The position numbers and the translations under genes are program-made. A stretch of DNA of 64,000 bases from the NCBI GenBank assembly GCA_013398615.1, contig VZSR01000690.1, positions 481,484-545,483 on the forward strand. The letters run 5' to 3'. The DNA comes from Brachypodius melanocephalos (Eukaryota > Chordata > Aves > Passeriformes > Pycnonotidae). The notes beneath the pieces were generated by a model that had not been told where the DNA came from, did not search any database, and saw nothing but the letters and a program-made list of their open reading frames with translations. Shown here piece by piece: positions 13,801 through 26,041 of this stretch; position 1 is the first letter of the stretch; every line of letters starts with the position of its first letter.

Positions 13801-14400
13801 GAGGTGAAAGAAGAAAATTGTTTTCTTCCATGATCATCTCAGAATTTAGAATTAGGTCGGTGGAAAGGGCACATGTGCAGAGAGTGAAAGCTGCTGAGCT
13901 CTCAGTGTATTTCTCACTGTACATCTGACTCAGCATAGGAACTTGAGCGATAACACCTCTGTCTATGAAACACTCCCTGAACCAGCAGGCACTGAAGCTG
14001 TAAGATCTCCATTTGCCATGTGCTGTAAGAAGTTCAAGGTAACTTTCACAAGTACAGAAAGTAAAGTAGATTTCTCTTGCACAACTCAAATGAAAATCCA
14101 TGGTGCTTTGAGTACTTTTTCCAGCTGCAGATGAAATTTAGCCATTGTAGTAGTTTTTATTCCATAATGCCACTTTTGTGCATAAACAGTCATTAATATT
14201 TCATCAGTGTCTTCATGGATTAAACAGTCCCTAAGTACACATTGACAGCACGGATTATTAGGGAGCCTTGTCATTTAAAGTGGAAGAGAATGGAGGTTGT
14301 GTATGTGTGTATACGTCTCCTTTCTCTCTCTCTGTTTTCACAAACTGTAAGGTTTAATAGCAGTTAACACTAGACCACAGCAGTTCTTAATAACAGTTGC

Positions 14401-14470
14401 CCTGCCAATTCTAACCGGTATTCTAATTAGTCTGACAAATCTACTAATTAAAAACATTAAACTTTTAAAT
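14401..14470 (+). promoter_or_regulatory. AT-rich block with TAATTA motifs (possible non-coding element)
   Basis: Two TAATTA cores (CTAATTAG and CTAATTAA) lie about 22 bases apart in non-repetitive sequence. No coding potential is seen on either strand. Regulatory function is a guess from motif content. Confidence 0.15.
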
Positions 14471-16672
14471 AAAGGCTATCTTTTTTTGTGTTGAGTTTGG
14501 CAAAATGGAATTGAGGGTGTAAGGAAGCCCGAACCTCTGCTTTCAAGAATTCCTGATGATTAAAGGAAAAAAATATTTGGGGAGCATGTAGAAACATTTA
14601 GATGTGGTAGTTAAATAAGAAGCATAGGCTATCTCAATTGTAGAATATTGTAAATGATAGAGAAATTAATTTAAAAAGTGAAAACTGCAAATCCACAATA
14701 CTTGGCTGAAAGAGGTTTGCCTTTTGGAAACAATTATTTAAGCCAGGTGCCATAGGGATTTCAGTACATTAGGCAAACTGTGATATTCCTTTGTTTGAAG
14801 ACAGATCCCTTTTTAAAATTGTCTTTCCTTCAGATATGAAACCAAAGCAAAGAAAAAAGTACATTCTCCAGTGAAAATTTTCCAGTGAATGTTTGTTTCA
14901 AATCAAAAATTTTTCAAAATATTGCTTTGGTTTTGATTTTATGTATTATATGCTATTGTTAAAAGAAGCATCCTTTCAAATGCCTTTGAAGTGATTTAAA
15001 GATCTTACTTTTCCTAAGTATCTTATTCTCAGAATGAAATTTCCTAACAGTACACTTAAAACACAAAGTTTTGCCAAAAAATAAATACGTTCTTCTGAAA
15101 GAAAATAAATTTTTTTGGCACTTTATGTTACAAGGTCAAACTGCAAATATTTTCATCATAATCAAAATTTCGGTTTCTATGGGAGTAAGAGCATTTCCAC
15201 AGAGTCTCTGCAAAAAAATCTTATTGTTAATTTCTGCCACAAGAACCAAATGATTAACCGATCGAATGGAAAGCAATATTTACTTCAAACCCCACCAACC
15301 TGAGCATCACAGATTTCATTCTTCCAGCACCCAGCACCAAGACATAGTGCAGGGACCGTGAATCTCTCAGGATTTGGCCTCATGCCATAATGCCAAGTAT
15401 ATTTCCTATGTTGTCTCACCAAATCATTACTGCACTGCCTGTATTCACACCGTTTATGGATTTAGAGATACTGGGAGAGATGGCTATTCTAGTCACCATC
15501 TGCTAACATCAGCTGTCTTCAAAATTCATAGCAAAGTACCCTTTTGAGAGAAATCTTACCTACATCGCTTTGCATAGCTAGATGTCTTACAGGTCCAAAT
15601 GCAGGATGCAGATTCCAGCATGCCTCTCTATGCAGAAAGTGCACTTCAACCCAAGTCACACATAAAATTCCTGAACACAAGAATGAAACCCCGAACATAC
15701 CATAGTCCACTCTTCAGAATGCATGCCTTTGAACAATTTGTTAAGTGCATTTTTTTTCTCTCCTGGACACACTGCAGTAATAAGGCTTGAACTTCGATAT
15801 GTATTTCTCAAAAAATAGCAACTGAATTAAAGATGATCAGAAAGAAACCAAAATAAAGCTGGATACATGAGATACATATAGTTTGACACTGGGAACAATA
15901 CCATGGGAAGAAAAAAGGGATTTCTAACTTGCAAAAATATGTGCATCTTCAGTACTGTTTCTGCTGACCACTGACTGTTGCAGCATTTTGCAAGCTATGC
16001 CCCGTATGAACTTTTCCCAGCACTTCAAGAGCTTAAAGAGGCAGGCTCATAGTAAGGCCGCACGAGCTAGATGGAAAGCCAATATGGCAGCTAGCACAAC
16101 AGGGGGGAAATACAAGCAGGATTCAGGCTCAGCAAGCCGGACTCCCTTCTTAGGAAAGGGATTTTGCAAAACTTCTAGGTGCCTTCTGGCTGTGGCTGTT
16201 TTAAACTATTTGGAGATTCAAACTAGTCCTCAGCCAGCCAAAGGACTGCAATGAAAATTTCAGGCTGCCAAAAGATGCCCAATTTCCTTTACACATCCTT
16301 TTAGGTGAGATTGCTTGACAGAGTAACCCCCAAAACCAACGCTGTGTACTCAAAGTGTGGCATAAAGCACTGATTTTTGTGATGGCAGGTGGACAAGGAA
16401 GCTGGCAAGCTGTAGGATTTATACAACTCCTTAGAGAGTGCTCAGACATAAGGGATGTTAATTACAGAAAGTACTATTTACTTCATTTTGCACTTAAGTG
16501 CATGATGACCCCACTTCTTTTTACAGCAGATCACAACGTCATGTTGATTTTGGAAAACTTGATTGACTGTTTAGACAATGCTGTTTCTGAGAAAGTGTCC
16601 ATGTATTTTTGAAAAAACCTCTATGCAGCTGTAAGTAAAATCCTCTCTTGATTCTACTTCTTTAATTGTATA

Positions 16673-16714
16673 TTTGAATATATGGAAATTGAATTTGAAT
16701 ATATGGGAATTGAA
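16673..16714 (+). repeat. 21-bp tandem duplication
   Basis: TTTGAATATATGGAAATTGA and its next base (16673-16693) are immediately repeated at 16694-16714 with a single A-to-G change. Confidence 0.9.
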
Positions 16715-17690
16715 TTTGTTAGGTTTAAGAATCTAAGAAATTTACATATTACAATATATCTGCTTGTCTTACAGTGTGTCTGCTTGTTCAACCTATCTGG
16801 TGGAAAACACAAAATGGATTTTTATAAAGATGAGAAACATGAGTTACTGTGAAAGTAGATCTACAGCTAGAAGTAATAGAATTGTTCATTCATTACTGAA
16901 TAAAATCAGGATTTAACAAACATCAGGATTTCCAAAACAATTTGGGGGAAATATCATTATAGTCCTATCTGAATTAAGCACCATTTTACAGCTAAGATGA
17001 AATTAGCTGTGTCTTCCACTTTCTCAAAAGCTTGAGGATAGAATACAGAAAATGGTTTTATAAATTCCTGTTCTATTTGCAGTGAAATTCCACCTCCAAA
17101 TCCCGAAGACACTCAGGAGAAAATTGGTCTAGTTGGTAAAAAAAGACCTGAAATGTTCCAGCTTGTCTCGAGGTAAAATGAGATGGTCAAGATCCTCCAA
17201 AGTATATAGTTGCCCATCTTCCACTGCTTTCAAATCAATGAAAGATGCATATAATTTTGTGTAACAAGAAAAAGCAGGAAGGCTAGATGATTCAGTAACT
17301 GTGCACTTCACCTAACTCTCTGAAAAAAAAAATTCTGGCATGTCTATCAAATAGATATTGGACCCTTCATTACTCCTAATGCTTGTATTGAGCATTTTAA
17401 ATCAGTAGGAAAAGTTCAGGATAAATGCTGTAAGATCCTTATGCCTCCCTTTTCCTTCTAGAAAGTAACATTTCCTTGCTTCATTCCTATAAATATTTGA
17501 TTCTGGCACTAGCTTAAGATTGTTTATTTTGCCTTTTGTTTTTTTAATGCAAAATCACCTTTATTTTCAATAAGGGATGTTCTCTAGTAAGGTTTTTAAG
17601 TACATGCATTATCACATGTTGCAATGCTCTTTGGCAATCATGGATGCTAGGACCAGTCAAAAGTGTAATATGAATTTGAGAAGCATAAGG

Positions 17691-17714
17691 GTTAATTAGC
17701 ACAGTTAATTAGCA
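17691..17714 (+). promoter_or_regulatory. Paired GTTAATTAGCA homeodomain-type motifs
   Basis: GTTAATTAGCA is present at 17691-17701 and again at 17704-17714, the same orientation at a 13-base period. TAATTA is the core recognised by many homeodomain proteins. The surrounding 17600-17900 sequence is complex and repeat-free, as expected of a conserved element, but this is inference. Confidence 0.25.
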
Positions 17715-18290
17715 GCTTGGGATGCCTGATTCCACAGCTTTTTGAACAAAAATTTACTTATCTTAATCAGACCAGTATCTCAGGAAATGTCTTGTCCTAA
17801 AAGGGTTATAAATTCAGATAATAAAAGGCAAACCAAAAGAAGCATAAATTTCCATTACAGTAAGCCTGAATCATCCTGCTAAACACTTAATATTATTTCT
17901 TTTAAAAGCAAGCACCTCTGCTGAGCTGTTGTGAAACTACCTGCATATCTGTGTGTGGAGAGAATGGAGGTTTCGTAGGCAGTTGTAGCTCTGGCATTTA
18001 CTTCTGTCTGCTGCTTGCCTTTTCTTTTACTTTTACTTATTTATTTTCCTAAGTTGTTAATGCTTATTAGAAAAAGGAAATTATGATTCCTATAGACGAG
18101 CTTACAGCCCACTTGGACATAGTGAAGTTTCATGGAGCTAAAGAAGTCACTTCACTAATCTGAGGACTTTCTTCCTGCTGAGTTTCAAGGGTCTGCTGCA
18201 AATAAAAAAAGTGCCAGACTTTGTTATAAAGTTGAATGAATATTGACAAAGTTGTCCTTGCAAAGCATCCTGGATATAATTTCCTGAAGG

Positions 18291-18316
18291 GAACTGTCCA
18301 ACAGAACTGTCCAACA
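18291..18316 (+). repeat. 13-bp perfect tandem duplication
   Basis: GAACTGTCCAACA occurs twice head to tail (18291-18303 and 18304-18316). Confidence 0.95.
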
Positions 18317-18494
18317 GAAACGAATGTCACACTTAAGTTTTATTTCACACTTCTGTCAAGTCATCATTAATTCAACTTCTTGGTTTCCTTGCATTTTAAG
18401 ATCCAATTACTAGAGAGATGCCTCTACCCAAATTAAGGTACAAATGAGATCATATGTCAATGTCAATAGTATGGATTCTATTTAACAGTAAATG

Positions 18495-18549
18495 TGTGTG
18501 AGAGAGAAAGAAATAGGAAAGGGAGAGAAAGAGAGTGAGAGAGAAAGAT
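18495..18549 (+). repeat. (GA)n-rich purine tract
   Basis: A GTGTGTG lead-in is followed by GAGA/GAAA-type purine sequence with few interruptions. Confidence 0.8.
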
Positions 18550-19223
18550 AGCCACCATCTTGAGGATCCAGACCATGTCCCATTGCCCTTCTTCTGGTCT
18601 TTTCAGTGAAGGGGCTCCCATTAAAAAAAGTTCAGTGTGTTAATATACATTTAGGTACACGTGGGAACGGCCAAGCACCTCCCCTGTTGTGAAGGGGAGA
18701 GTTTCACACTCTCTTTTGTATCACTGAGGTTCTGTTGCACCATTGTGTATCACCTGCAGTCCCTTGGTGGAAGCCCTCAGAATCGTGTCTGTGGGCTATG
18801 ACCTTGCCCCTGCTGGACACAGGCAGAGCTGATTTTCAGGACAGCAGCTGGGTTTGGCTTTCCTTGTGGATACATTCTTCTCTCACAGCCTTGTTTACTT
18901 CTCTTTAGACATGAGATAATTGGACAATAGTAACACCTTTAACTTACCTGAAATTCCCATCAAGTGACTTAGCTCACAGTCCAAATTCCAGGAACCCCTA
19001 TTGGGGGTAGGTGGGAAAGGTAGAGGGGGACAAGTAGGGGGGACAGGTAGGAGGAGTGGGTTGGGGGTGGGCTTGGGTGGTTGTAGATGAGCAGTTGCCT
19101 CTTTATACTGTTTGCTATAATGGGCAAAGTCCTTTGGCAATCTTAACAGTGTTTAAGGCAATTGTGATCTTTAAGTCTCTTACACTGCATATTGCATTTA
19201 ATTTCTAGAATGCATATAGATAA

Positions 19224-19238
19224 ATAAATATATATATT

Positions 19239-19282
<44 letters not shown>
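19224..19282 (+). repeat. (ATATAC)n / AT-rich microsatellite
   Basis: A short TA-rich lead-in passes into about seven perfect ATATAC (CATATA) hexamers. Confidence 0.95.
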
Positions 19283-21782
19283 GACTTCAGGTCCTAAACA
19301 AACTGCTCATCTTGTGTCGTGTGTTTTCTGTAAGGCCACTCTGCTCTTCTGCATCAGTGCTGTAGCCATGTGCTCAGATCTCCCAGCACTTCCTGGACAG
19401 GCTTTCTCCCAGCATGACCACACCATGTAAAGTGCAGCACATCATCACTCCATGTGGGATGGACAACCTTGTCACAGGGAGAAGACTGCAGAAAGGGAGA
19501 AAAATATTTTGGGAACATCTAAATAGGTGGTCTTGGGAGACTATCTCATCAGGCACCTCTTGCTGAGGGAGGTTTGTAGTGGGAAGAAGAAGAGCTAATC
19601 TCTCATTAGCTTTAGAGAGATTGCAAGCAAGTCTGTCAAGAAAAAGCATACATCATAGCTCTGGGGTCTCCTTGAGGAAGGGGAAGCAGTGCAGGTCTCT
19701 TCTGGGGTCACACACATCCACACTATTGATGCCTAAAGATTTTAGCTTTTCATACATTTTTCATATATCTGCAACTTTGCAGACTGTTAGTACACAGTTA
19801 TAGAGTTCCTCGCATTTTTCCTACCCTTTGTTATAGATATTAGAATAATAAGCTAAGCCTTTTAATGCATAGCTGGAGTTCTGTTTAGTCATATTCTTAA
19901 GAAGAAGACTGACAAGGACATATTGTTTTCCACTGGAACTTAGAAGACAAAACAAGAAATAAGGCAAAGAAGCTCCTGGAACAACTCCAAAGAGGCAGAA
20001 CCTAGAGGAAATTACCTAACCTATGGCTCTTCTAATTGAAAAGTATTTTTAAATTATGCTAATTTGTTAAACTTACAAAAATTATAGAAATCCAGTGCTG
20101 TATGTGCCCATGACAATGGGAGCACTTGGAAGCTTTCAATAAAGACCGGCTTTTTAGCTCACTGTTTTAACTCTGTTGCAAGTTTTGTTTTACTTGATTT
20201 TAGGCAACACTATGTCTACTAAAAGGGTCTAGCTGCAAGGTCCATGAAAAAAACATGCACTGATGGGAGCAGAGAGTCTCAAAATGGAAACAGAGGAAGC
20301 ACACCTGTGAATCACTGTAGGCATCAGCAGAAGAAAAGGAGGAAAGTCACCATCACTGAGTTTGACAAGAGATTGCCATTAAAGAATAAATGGTGATGAG
20401 CAGTGTCAGTGTGTGTCCTTTAGCCAAGTGTCCCTGCAACAGCTTCTAAATATTTACAGACTTACTGATCTCAGACCATTCTCAAGTAGCAGAGAGTGTG
20501 ACAACTCCAGTCACCAAGTATGAATGAAAAAACCCCATTTTGCAGATGTACAATAGGGCTGCTTCACACCACAAAGCAATAGCAATCATCTTAACACCGT
20601 GCAGTTTTAAGAAATGACGCAGCTACATGACTCGTCTGACTAGAATATTTTACCGCAGTGAGAGAAGTATCTTAAATCCCATATTCCTGCAAAGTATACA
20701 TCACTTCTTGATCTGGTACTAAAACTTCCAGGCCATATTGTGCCTCTGCTTTTCTAGGTGATTTTAAAAAACAAAGGTATTTTCCATTTTAAAATTAAAA
20801 CCATTTAAAAATAAAACCATTTGGTTCCACCACCTCTCAACTCTTTTATATTTGTGTGAACCAGGAGTAACTCAAAATTAATAACATTATCCCAAATGCA
20901 TGTTGTATCTAGATAAGACCTATTCTAGTCATGTGTTTCAGAAATTTTAGAGTAATTTCTGCTCACAAACTAATTTATGGTTAATCATAAGCAATTATAG
21001 TTAGCAACCATTTTCAGATTCTACATTTTTGTTTTACTCAAATAACTCCCATTAAAATAGAGGAACTAACCCCTTTACAGCTCTTTCCTATTTGTGTCTA
21101 ACAGCCTATTCAAAACATGAATGAAACTAAGGATGTCTGATTAGAGCAATAAGTACATCCTTATTAAAGGGGGCCTCAAGCAAAACTCAGTTATATTTTG
21201 CCACATTGGCAGATAGGTTAAAAATTGTATTTTCAGACTGAACAAAATCCTTTTGAGATATTTTAGTTTATTTCTCTGAAGCCAGGGGTATTTATTGGTG
21301 TCTTCTAATCTGTCCTGGGAGAAGGACATACATTGTCCTAGCACTGGCAGAAGAGTGCTTAGTCAACTTGGTAGGAACGATAAGATCCCCGCATAAAACA
21401 GTCCACAGTCTACAGCAGCATACTGGGGACAGGGAGAGGCAGGGGAGAGACAGATCTTCACAGACAGAGAGACACATTACTTTGGTCCTGTGGTGCGCTA
21501 GCTGCACACAGGATAGGCAGCTGTCATGCAACATACATGTGGCACATTGTTCTGGCTCTTTCCACAGAAGCTCATTTTGTAGAGACACAGTCCAGCCTTT
21601 ACCAGAAAGCCCCAAATCTAACGAGTCTGAAACTCAGTTTCTGACCAGTCTGAAATGCACCAAGGCTGGCAGACCAGGGTCGCTGCCCAAGATACTATCC
21701 TCTTTCAAATATTTTTGTAAAATAATATAATTTAAATTTAACAAAAATATGCCACAAACCCCAAAACAAACAGACCCCAAAA

Positions 21783-21826
21783 CAACCAACCAACCAACCA
21801 GCCAACCAACCAACCAACCAACCAAC
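21783..21826 (+). repeat. (CCAA)n tetranucleotide repeat
   Basis: Eleven or so CCAA units with one GCCAA interruption follow an A/C-rich lead-in. The frames through it on both strands are repeat artefacts (Trp-Leu-Val-Gly repeats on the minus strand). Confidence 0.95.
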
Positions 21827-22370
21827 GAAAACCCCAAAAGCACACACAAAATTCCTTCTGAACAGGTGTTTCCACCTCCTCCTTAGCATTAAACCCAGCA
21901 GGAGACCAGAGCCACTGTTTTCTACTCTCTTACCCATGTATTTGTCCCTTGTGGTCTGACTTTGCAATTTAGAATGCACTAGACATGCATTTTCCTCCAG
22001 TCTCACTCCCAAAGCAGCAATTGCTCTGGTGTTAGGCTGTGCATGGGTGTGCTATGGCAGGAAGGCAAACTCATGTCAGGTCATGAGTGTGGAAGAGAGA
22101 GTTTGGCAACACATGATTGTCACTGTGTCTGTGTTGAAGTGATGTCTAGTGTGTACATTAGAAAGATGAGGAAAGAAATAAAAGAAAAATATTTAGCTAT
22201 CTTCCCCTCCTGAACAGTTTCCTGCTGCCCACAAGGTCCCATTGCTCCCAGTGAATGACCAAGGCTACCACACTTCAAACTGTTCCTGAGTTCCTTAATT
22301 TGATGTGGTTTCTCTGTTTCAGTAAAATGGGGAGGTATGGGCCAGTTAGGAGAGGGTTGGAGAGGATGAT

Positions 22371-22412
22371 AAAAATTTAAAAAAAAAAAAAAAGGGGGAG
22401 AAAAAAAAGGAG
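22371..22412 (+). repeat. A-rich / purine tract
   Basis: Poly(A) interrupted by TTT and G runs. It is low-complexity sequence only. Confidence 0.85.
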
Positions 22413-23713
22413 TAAGACATTCCCCAAGGTTCTGATGATAGCATATTGAACTTACTTGAAGGACTCACATTGAATGCAGTGCAGTTTGGGTCATTCCCCA
22501 TCATGTACCATGGAGGTTCTGTAGTCATTGGAACTCAGTATTATTTCAGTAAATTTATTAATGACTCAGTATGATTTAAATTAATCAATAAATGTTTAGT
22601 TGTGTTAATATTTATACATATTAATATTAATGTATTATTATAATACTGCATTTTAAATAAACTCACTTTTAATTCAAGACTAAACAGTCCAGGTACAGTA
22701 AAAAAATTTCTGATATGTGCTCAGTAACATATTTGGTGCTGTGCAACCATTCTATAGAGTGCTTTTAACTGTATTTTCTGTATTATTCTTAACATGCATT
22801 CACAGTAGACAGCAAAGCAGCAGTTATCGGGTATGCTGTGAATGCATATTAACAGCAGCACCTATTTGCATATCACGGATCCATAATACAAAATGCGTAG
22901 TAAAATCCTTATGAAAAGTAATTATGCATGCACAGTAGAGGCTTTTTAAACCTTGATATCTCAGCTATTTTCTTTCTTCACAATTTATTTGAAAATATTA
23001 AAAAGGTCAAATGATGGATTAGGAATGTGTGAAACTGTAATATTACTCCTATAGAGGGAATCATTCAACACAAACTAATTCATTTTTGGTTTTAGTAGCA
23101 GTGTAATGGTCATTTAAAAATGCATTTGAGTTGTTTTTAAAAATAGTCATCTACTTCAATAATAAAAAAGGATGGAGAAAATATTTTCATGTGTTTTGGG
23201 TGCTGTGTGATATAACTGAAAATTTTCATGATCCTTCCCTAAACACAGAACTATTACAATGTCAGCCTTTCCTTCAGTTTCTCCTGGTAATTTTAGTGTG
23301 TATTGAAACAGTGTTGGTTACTCTACAACTTTTCATTTTTAGATCATCATGCATTTTTTTAACACTTTGAAAATGCAAAATCCTTTAAAAGGTTGACAAT
23401 CCTTGAACCTTTAACAGTAGAAATTTTAATACATAAATTCTTATTGAGGATAATGGGATTCTACCCTCTCTTTTGTTACACAGATTGTAATATTTGCAGT
23501 AAAAATGAAGCAAATGCTATGAATAGTACAGCACTTGCTCTTTTTGAACAGTTTACCCTTAAGTTTTAACATCTTTGTCACTTCAGATAAATTTTCCTTA
23601 AAAAATAAAAACTAAAAAGTAAAGCCTGCATTTTATAAAGAATGAGTGACCTAAATGTCTTATTTCTATAAAATAAACCAAAAACAAAAAAACCTCTCAA
23701 GGTTTGGGGTTAG

Positions 23714-23743
23714 GTTTTTTTTGTTTTTTTGTTTTTTTTTTTA
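23714..23743 (+). repeat. Poly(T) tract
   Basis: Thirty bases of T with two single G interruptions. Confidence 0.85.
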
Positions 23744-24226
23744 ATGAGAGGCTGTAAAATCATTGAACACATACATATAGATGTATAAAACATGATCTTC
23801 CCACACACATGTTGTTCTGTACTGCAGTCTTATTTTTTCTTCCCGTCTCTATTCAAAAAAAGCCACAACATATTTAAATGAAACTTTGTGAAAGAAAAAA
23901 TAATTGGATGAGGGCTGAGAACATTAGTGCAAAGGTTTGGACCAATGTGAATTAAAGCAGATGAATTATAAACCCTTCAAAACCAGGATTTATAATGGAA
24001 ATGCTGACATGGACCTGTAACGACAGCAGCTCTGCCAGGGATTATTCTAATACTAAAAGCATACTCAGTTACTCATTATTTTAATATAGAGATTATTTAG
24101 TTACAAAAAAGCAGTGATACGCAGTAATAATGAAACCAAATTTTTAGAAAAATGTTTCTAAGGTGACATGTCATTCCGCCTGTAAACTCTCTTGATATCA
24201 CTTATATGTGACATGCCACTCCTTAA

Positions 24227-24284
24227 ATTAAAAAAAAAAAGAAAAGAAAAAACAAAACAAAATAAACAACCAAACAAAAAAAAC
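24227..24284 (+). repeat. A-rich low-complexity tract
   Basis: Poly(A) grades into AAAAG and AAAAC type units upstream of the NEUROD6 promoter region. Confidence 0.85.
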
Positions 24285-24811
24285 CCTAACACATGAAGGT
24301 AGAGTTTGTCATAAGCTCCATGGCAAGGCTGAGCTAAGAGTCTCTGTCAGCTTCATTTAATAGTCTTTTGCCAGCAGAAAGAGACAAAAGGGTTAAAGGA
24401 GGAAGAGCAGGGAGCACAGGAGGCAGCTGATAGAAGAAACAAGGACATGAAGAAAGGAGAAGCTAGGTATGAAAACAGAAGAACAGAGGGAGATTTTTAG
24501 GAAGTTTCCAAAGGGAATAACTTAGGTTTTAAAGAGATATTGGGGAAAAATTCACAAAAACGCCAGGCAGGCTGAGAAAATATGGCAGGGGCCAAACCCT
24601 TTGATAATCCTAAATTACACTTTTGAGCAGGTGCATCCCAGTCACATTGCAACGTGCCAGAGTGGGTCAGGGACCAGTGAGCCTTGCCACATTCTTCAGA
24701 AAAAAAGGCATGATTTGTTAAACCTTCATGCTGTATGTCCAGTTTCTATAAATGCCTCTTTTATTTTGTGATGTCAAAACCCACCAAGGGATGTGAAGGA
24801 AGGATTTCTTA

Positions 24812-24822
24812 CAGATGGCATG
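24812..24822 (+). promoter_or_regulatory. Upstream NeuroD-type E-box CAGATGGCATG
   Basis: The same 11-mer occurs again in the proximal cluster at 25362-25372. CAGATGG is the preferred core of NEUROD and NEUROG factors. Position about 700 bases before the proposed donor suggests a second bHLH input to NEUROD6. Other E-boxes in this upstream stretch are CAGGTG (25012-25017) and CAGCTG (25089-25094). Confidence 0.35.
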
Positions 24823-25328
24823 AGGTTTGCTCCTATTATTCTGTGCTCTGGGGCAACAAGCTGCACTCAAAAAAACCTCACACCCCAAAAATCACACCCA
24901 GCAGCATTACACAAAAACTACTTTTTGTGACCGTGCTATGTGTTATAGCATCAGCATTACTTCTCTATTGCTGCTTTCCTTTCCTTGCCTTTTTTTTTCG
25001 TCCCTGGGTACCAGGTGCACTGGAGGGACTCAGATCAATGCAGGACAGCATTTCTCATATAAACAATGCCATATTAACAACCAGAGGGCAGCTGTACCTG
25101 TAGGCAGGGATAGCACCAAATTCTGGCATGTCTATCCATGCAGTTAGACTGCTAAAAAGAAGCAACTACAGTGGAAATGCACCTACTGTATGTGAAATGC
25201 TGGTGCAGAATTTTTTTTCTTCTTTTTTTTTTATCAGTCTAACCTTCTGTGTTGATACATGAATGCTGGTACCCACTTAGAGGGATGCCAGATGATCAGT
25301 GCAGAATGAAGGTCCCAGGAGAAAGGCT

Positions 25329-25392
25329 CACGTGGTTTTCTCTGGCCCGTGACGTCACTAGCAGATGGCATGGGTACCAGCTCTGGCAGTTG
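25329..25392 (+). promoter_or_regulatory. NEUROD6: Probable NEUROD6 proximal promoter: E-box, CRE, E-box cluster
   Basis: Within 64 bases lie a palindromic CACGTG E-box (25329-25334), a perfect cAMP-response element TGACGTCA (25350-25357), a NeuroD/Neurogenin-type E-box CAGATGG (25362-25368) and a further CANNTG site CAGTTG (25387-25392). The cluster is just upstream of the proposed exon 1. CpG is scarce in this window, so the conserved-looking CG-containing CRE and CACGTG stand out. CREB family input and bHLH auto- or cross-regulation are inferred from the motifs only. Confidence 0.55.
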
Positions 25393-25394
25393 GC

Positions 25395-25535
25395 ATCAAT
25401 GTCACTTTTTAGAGATCAATGAGATAGTGCAGATATACACAGATCTAGACTCCAGCAGACGATGCGACATTCAGACTGAAAAGATTTGGAAGGCAAAAAA
25501 TGAAAACTGATTGTTGAATGAAATAAAAAGCTAAG
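25395..25535 (+). other. NEUROD6: Probable NEUROD6 non-coding exon 1 (5' UTR)
   Basis: NEUROD genes have a non-coding first exon, and a strong donor (CTAAG/GTAATA) lies at 25535/25536, about 1.4 kb before the coding exon; this agrees with the compact mammalian NEUROD6 gene of about 3 kb. The exon's 5' end is not visible: the start given here is only a guess, set just downstream of the CRE/E-box cluster, and no clear TATA box is seen. If transcribed as proposed, the exon carries three short upstream ORFs, with ATGs at 25462, 25500 and 25518, each closing within six codons. The donor call is from sequence; assignment to NEUROD6 is inference from spacing and family structure. Confidence 0.55.
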
Positions 25536-26022
25536 GTAATACAAATAAAGATATATTTCAATTGGTGTTGGGTGTGCATGCAAGTGTTTAAAGATACAGT
25601 ATCATTGTCTTGTATATTGTGTATGCTATTTGCTGACTAATAACTCCTAACATTTTATTCCTCTGATGCAATTACAAACTTTCATTGCTTTTATGTAATA
25701 CTGCAAGTGTGTAGACAATACTGATAGAGTTAGTCTTTGACTGGGTTTTTTGTTTCATTTTATTCTGTTAAAAAGTCCCTGCATTTACTTTGCTTGTCTC
25801 TTTGAAGTCCATGGGATACAAGCTTTTGCTGCTCCCAAACTGCAAACAAAAGCAAAGAAATTGGGAAAAGGAAATTATTTTTCCTTTCTAGGCTGGATTC
25901 TGAGTACACGTGCAGGATTAAAGTCAGAATCTACAGACCGCTCCTGTCAGCTAAGAGCTGGAGGAAGACATCTGAGCCTCGCAGAACATAAACACTGCTA
26001 TAGCGTGCAGGAAATTTTTCAC

Positions 26023-26041
26023 CTCCCCCCCACCCCCCCCC
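26023..26041 (+). repeat. C tract in NEUROD6 intron 1
   Basis: Two long C runs separated by single bases form a 19-base C-rich block, followed after nine bases by an A/G-rich stretch (26050-26091). It is strongly contrasted with the AT-rich surroundings. Confidence 0.85.

Larger units (their letters stand above)
8100..14400. other. Intergenic sequence, no supported gene
   Basis: Apart from the simple repeats listed separately, this is ordinary AT-rich unique sequence. The stretch 8540-8900 is GC-richer with overlapping open frames on both strands, which argues against coding. 8280-8480 is complex, repeat-free and could be part of a conserved element together with the octamer block. Confidence 0.6.
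14480..24800. other. Intergenic sequence upstream of NEUROD6, no supported gene
   Basis: The stretch holds microsatellites and short duplications, annotated separately, and otherwise unique AT-rich DNA. Frames at 15988-16254 and 21292-21730 are the longest; the latter is open on both strands and ends near A/C-rich repeats, so neither is supported as coding. Confidence 0.6.

Noticed and set aside
21292..22012. Overlapping frames of 105-120 codons on both strands
   Set aside because: Open on both strands and partly built on the CCAA repeat; no motifs.
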